Assembly (NCBI RefSeq): GCF_002246015.1
Contig: NZ_NOLJ01000002.1
Coordinates: 837,779-901,778, forward strand
From: Nostoc sp. 'Peltigera membranacea cyanobiont' 210A
Lineage (GTDB): Bacteria; Cyanobacteriota; Cyanobacteriia; Cyanobacteriales; Nostocaceae
Direction: 5' to 3'
DNA: 64,000 bases
Shown here: piece by piece, positions 62,642 to 64,000 of the stretch
How positions within the stretch are numbered: the first letter of the stretch is position 1
Layout: every line of letters begins with the position of its first letter
Program-made: the position numbers and the translations under genes
Notes under the pieces: generated by a model
Told to the model about the DNA's origin: nothing
The model's input: only the letters and a program-made list of their open reading frames with translations
The model's database searches: none

Positions 62642-63352
62642 ATGATGATTTCCACGTTTGAGGGTTCGTTATTGCTGCATCATACCAAGAACAAGGGCGA
62701 TATTGCTGCTACGAAAGCGATCGCCGATCTAACATTTAAAGGATACTTGATTCTCACACCACTTGTTTGTGAGCATTTACCTTTTGATTTTGTTGCTTAC
62801 AAAGACGATAAATTTTACAAAATACAAGGTAAATACGCGGGAGATAATAGAGTAGTCAATAAAACTATTTGGGTAGATAAAAATGGGACTCATCAGAAGA
62901 AGTACAAAGTAAATGACTTTGACTTTTATGCTGTTTATCTGCCTGACATAGATAAAGTTGTTTATCCATCAGTTCACTTTAATGGTTACTACATAACTAC
63001 CCAGATACCTAATTCACCTACACCGTTTTACTGGTGGGAGGATTTTACAGATTTTACTGAAGTAGCGTCTAAGCGAACCTACAAGGAGTTTGGCGTTGAT
63101 TTAACAACCAGAAAGGTTAACCCCGACTCTAGAATTCATACCAGAAAAGTAGAAAGGCCATCAAAAGAAGAACTAGGAAAACTAGTTTGGGAAAAGCCAA
63201 CAGCACAAATTGGGAGAGATTTGGGCGTGTCTGACAAGGCTGTGGAAAAGTGGTGTAAAGCTTATGGGGTAGAAAAGCCACCTAGAGGATATTGGGTGAA
63301 GAAAGCTTATGGAAAAGTAGAAGGACAGTTAACAATCCATGACGAAGATTGA
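62642..63352 (+). CDS. Group I intron-type PD-(D/E)XK endonuclease with C-terminal HTH
   Basis: A 236-residue protein. NKGDIAATKAIADLTFKGYLILTP, then CEHLPFDFVAYKDDKFYKIQGKYA, follows the pattern of the PD-(D/E)XK endonucleases encoded in cyanobacterial tRNA group I introns (I-SspI type). The Asp of PFD and the Q-x-K of IQGK are the likely active site. The middle part (YAVYLPDIDKVVYPSV) is also family-like. The C-terminus has an HTH (TAQIGRDLGVSDKAVEKWCKAYGVEKPPRGYW). It is free-standing, 39 nt after tRNA-Arg, without a visible intron. The tRNA gene is a possible target or integration point. Confidence 0.82.
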   Translation: MMISTFEGSLLLHHTKNKGDIAATKAIADLTFKGYLILTPLVCEHLPFDFVAYKDDKFYKIQGKYAGDNRVVNKTIWVDKNGTHQKKYKVNDFDFYAVYLPDIDKVVYPSVHFNGYYITTQIPNSPTPFYWWEDFTDFTEVASKRTYKEFGVDLTTRKVNPDSRIHTRKVERPSKEELGKLVWEKPTAQIGRDLGVSDKAVEKWCKAYGVEKPPRGYWVKKAYGKVEGQLTIHDED

Positions 63353-63385
63353 AACTTATTTAGTCTGCTCAAAAAAACTAAATCA

Positions 63386-63964
63386 ATGAAAACTTTTTTA
63401 TACATAGAAGATATTCCATCTAATCGGAGTGATGTTTTAGACTCTCTTAAAGGACTTAAGATACTTAATTTGACTAGGTATTGTTGGGAGCATCCTGATA
63501 GAGAAATTAGCGAATACGGTATTGAAGCAAAAGATGTTTTTTCACTAGCACCTGGACTTCTTATCATGTGCTTTTACTCAGGGCTAGTTATTGGATATGG
63601 AAGTCAACCATCAAAAAACTCAGTTACTATCTGGATTGAGAAAAACGAGGCTGGTGAAACAATTGAAGAACTAACTGAAGAAGATAAGGAACTTTATCCA
63701 GTAGATGCAAGAGATGCAGTATACAGTAATAATTTTTGGGCTAGGTTTGTAGGGCAACGTATATCAAATATAACTATTTTAAAAAGAAGCTACAGCAGCG
63801 CACTATACGCAGATATTGCAAATGAAATTGGATTACTGTTTGAGGTAGAAAATGGGAGTAGATTTATCGCTTCTCACGGATTACATGACGATTCGGATGA
63901 CTTTTCGGTAATTCAGGAATCACAGATTGATAATGAAATTCGTAATCAAATCCAAGGACTTTAG
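63386..63964 (+). CDS. Unrecognised protein, possibly accessory
   Basis: A 192-residue AT-rich gene that I do not recognise. The protein has a central hydrophobic strand pair (APGLLIMCFYSGLVIGYGSQ), an acidic Glu/Asp-rich loop (EAGETIEELTEEDKELYPVDARDAVYSNNFWARFVGQRISNI in outline) and a closing region with FEVENGSRFIASHGLHDDSDDF. The layout is reminiscent of small immunity- or SMI1-like accessory proteins, but that is only an impression. It follows the endonuclease gene by 33 nt and could belong to the same small insertion. Confidence 0.6.
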   Translation: MKTFLYIEDIPSNRSDVLDSLKGLKILNLTRYCWEHPDREISEYGIEAKDVFSLAPGLLIMCFYSGLVIGYGSQPSKNSVTIWIEKNEAGETIEELTEEDKELYPVDARDAVYSNNFWARFVGQRISNITILKRSYSSALYADIANEIGLLFEVENGSRFIASHGLHDDSDDFSVIQESQIDNEIRNQIQGL

Positions 63965-64000
63965 AGAAGAGAGTGAAAAAAGGGCGTTGCTGAATAGTAG

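Overview
The window is from a filamentous, Nostoc/Anabaena-type cyanobacterium. Supporting signs are many HIP1 palindromes (GCGATCGC), heptamer-type short tandem repeats (CAATGAC/GACTAAT), small interspersed repeats shared between intergenic and coding DNA, a Mo-nitrogenase C-terminal-domain protein, an orthocaspase, ferredoxin-type sulfite reductase, and a tig-clpP-clpX block divergent from an asd-dapA-rnj block. It is chromosomal, mostly housekeeping DNA with several accessory patches.

Layout. 1-830: decayed DNA: the end of a UvrD-type helicase gene, an 83%-identical remnant of the ureD 5' end with an in-frame stop, and a DUF1902/HicB-like small gene. 833-5780: methyltransferase, ureD-ureA-ureB-ureC, and a PD-(D/E)XK (Rpn-like) gene 3 nt after ureC. 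5832-11125 (minus): a three-gene set, Trypco1-like protein / trypsin-TIR-AAA protein / AAA-coiled-coil-membrane-SPOR-peptidoglycan-binding protein. This is the best candidate for an incompletely described biological conflict (defence or signalling) system. 11312-19760: hybrid histidine kinase, aldehyde dehydrogenase, sulfite-oxidase-like protein, rpmF, a MITE-like element with a 10-bp target duplication, and a catalytically substituted orthocaspase. 19940-34341: Uma2 proteins, RNase J, lysine/threonine pathway genes (dapA, asd), trigger factor and ClpXP, hydrolases, a GntR regulator and an S1-domain protein. 34954-37880: a fatty acid desaturase, an intergenic 62-bp tandem repeat, and an SDR protein.

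37975-45519 holds the parts of a type I secretion system. There is an HlyD adaptor, an ABC exporter with a degenerate C39-like domain and a PpiC-type chaperone. Between them lies a Sec-signal-less subtilisin-like protease with 28-residue C-terminal repeats, a likely cargo. 45573-45620 is a remnant of a second ppiC copy. 45904-56655 carries a DUF92 membrane protein, VOC and lipase-like proteins, a VIT/VWA gene broken by two frameshifts, rsmE, ferredoxin-sulfite reductase with a C-terminal ribbon-helix-helix extension, and an outer-membrane-like protein. 57050-59020 is a tandem pair of ADP-ribosylglycohydrolase genes with a mosaic identity pattern. 59154-62171 has cutA and cyanobacterial conserved genes. 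62530-63964 has tRNA-Arg(UCU) followed by a group-I-intron-type PD-(D/E)XK endonuclease and an unknown gene.

How the genes fit together: urease accessory and structural genes read as one unit but lack ureE/F/G here. tig, clpP and clpX form a protein folding/turnover unit. asd and dapA are consecutive steps of the aspartate pathway. Several convergent gene pairs are separated by perfect palindromes that overlap the stop codons and probably act as bidirectional terminators. All names rest on reading motifs by eye; no database search was possible.
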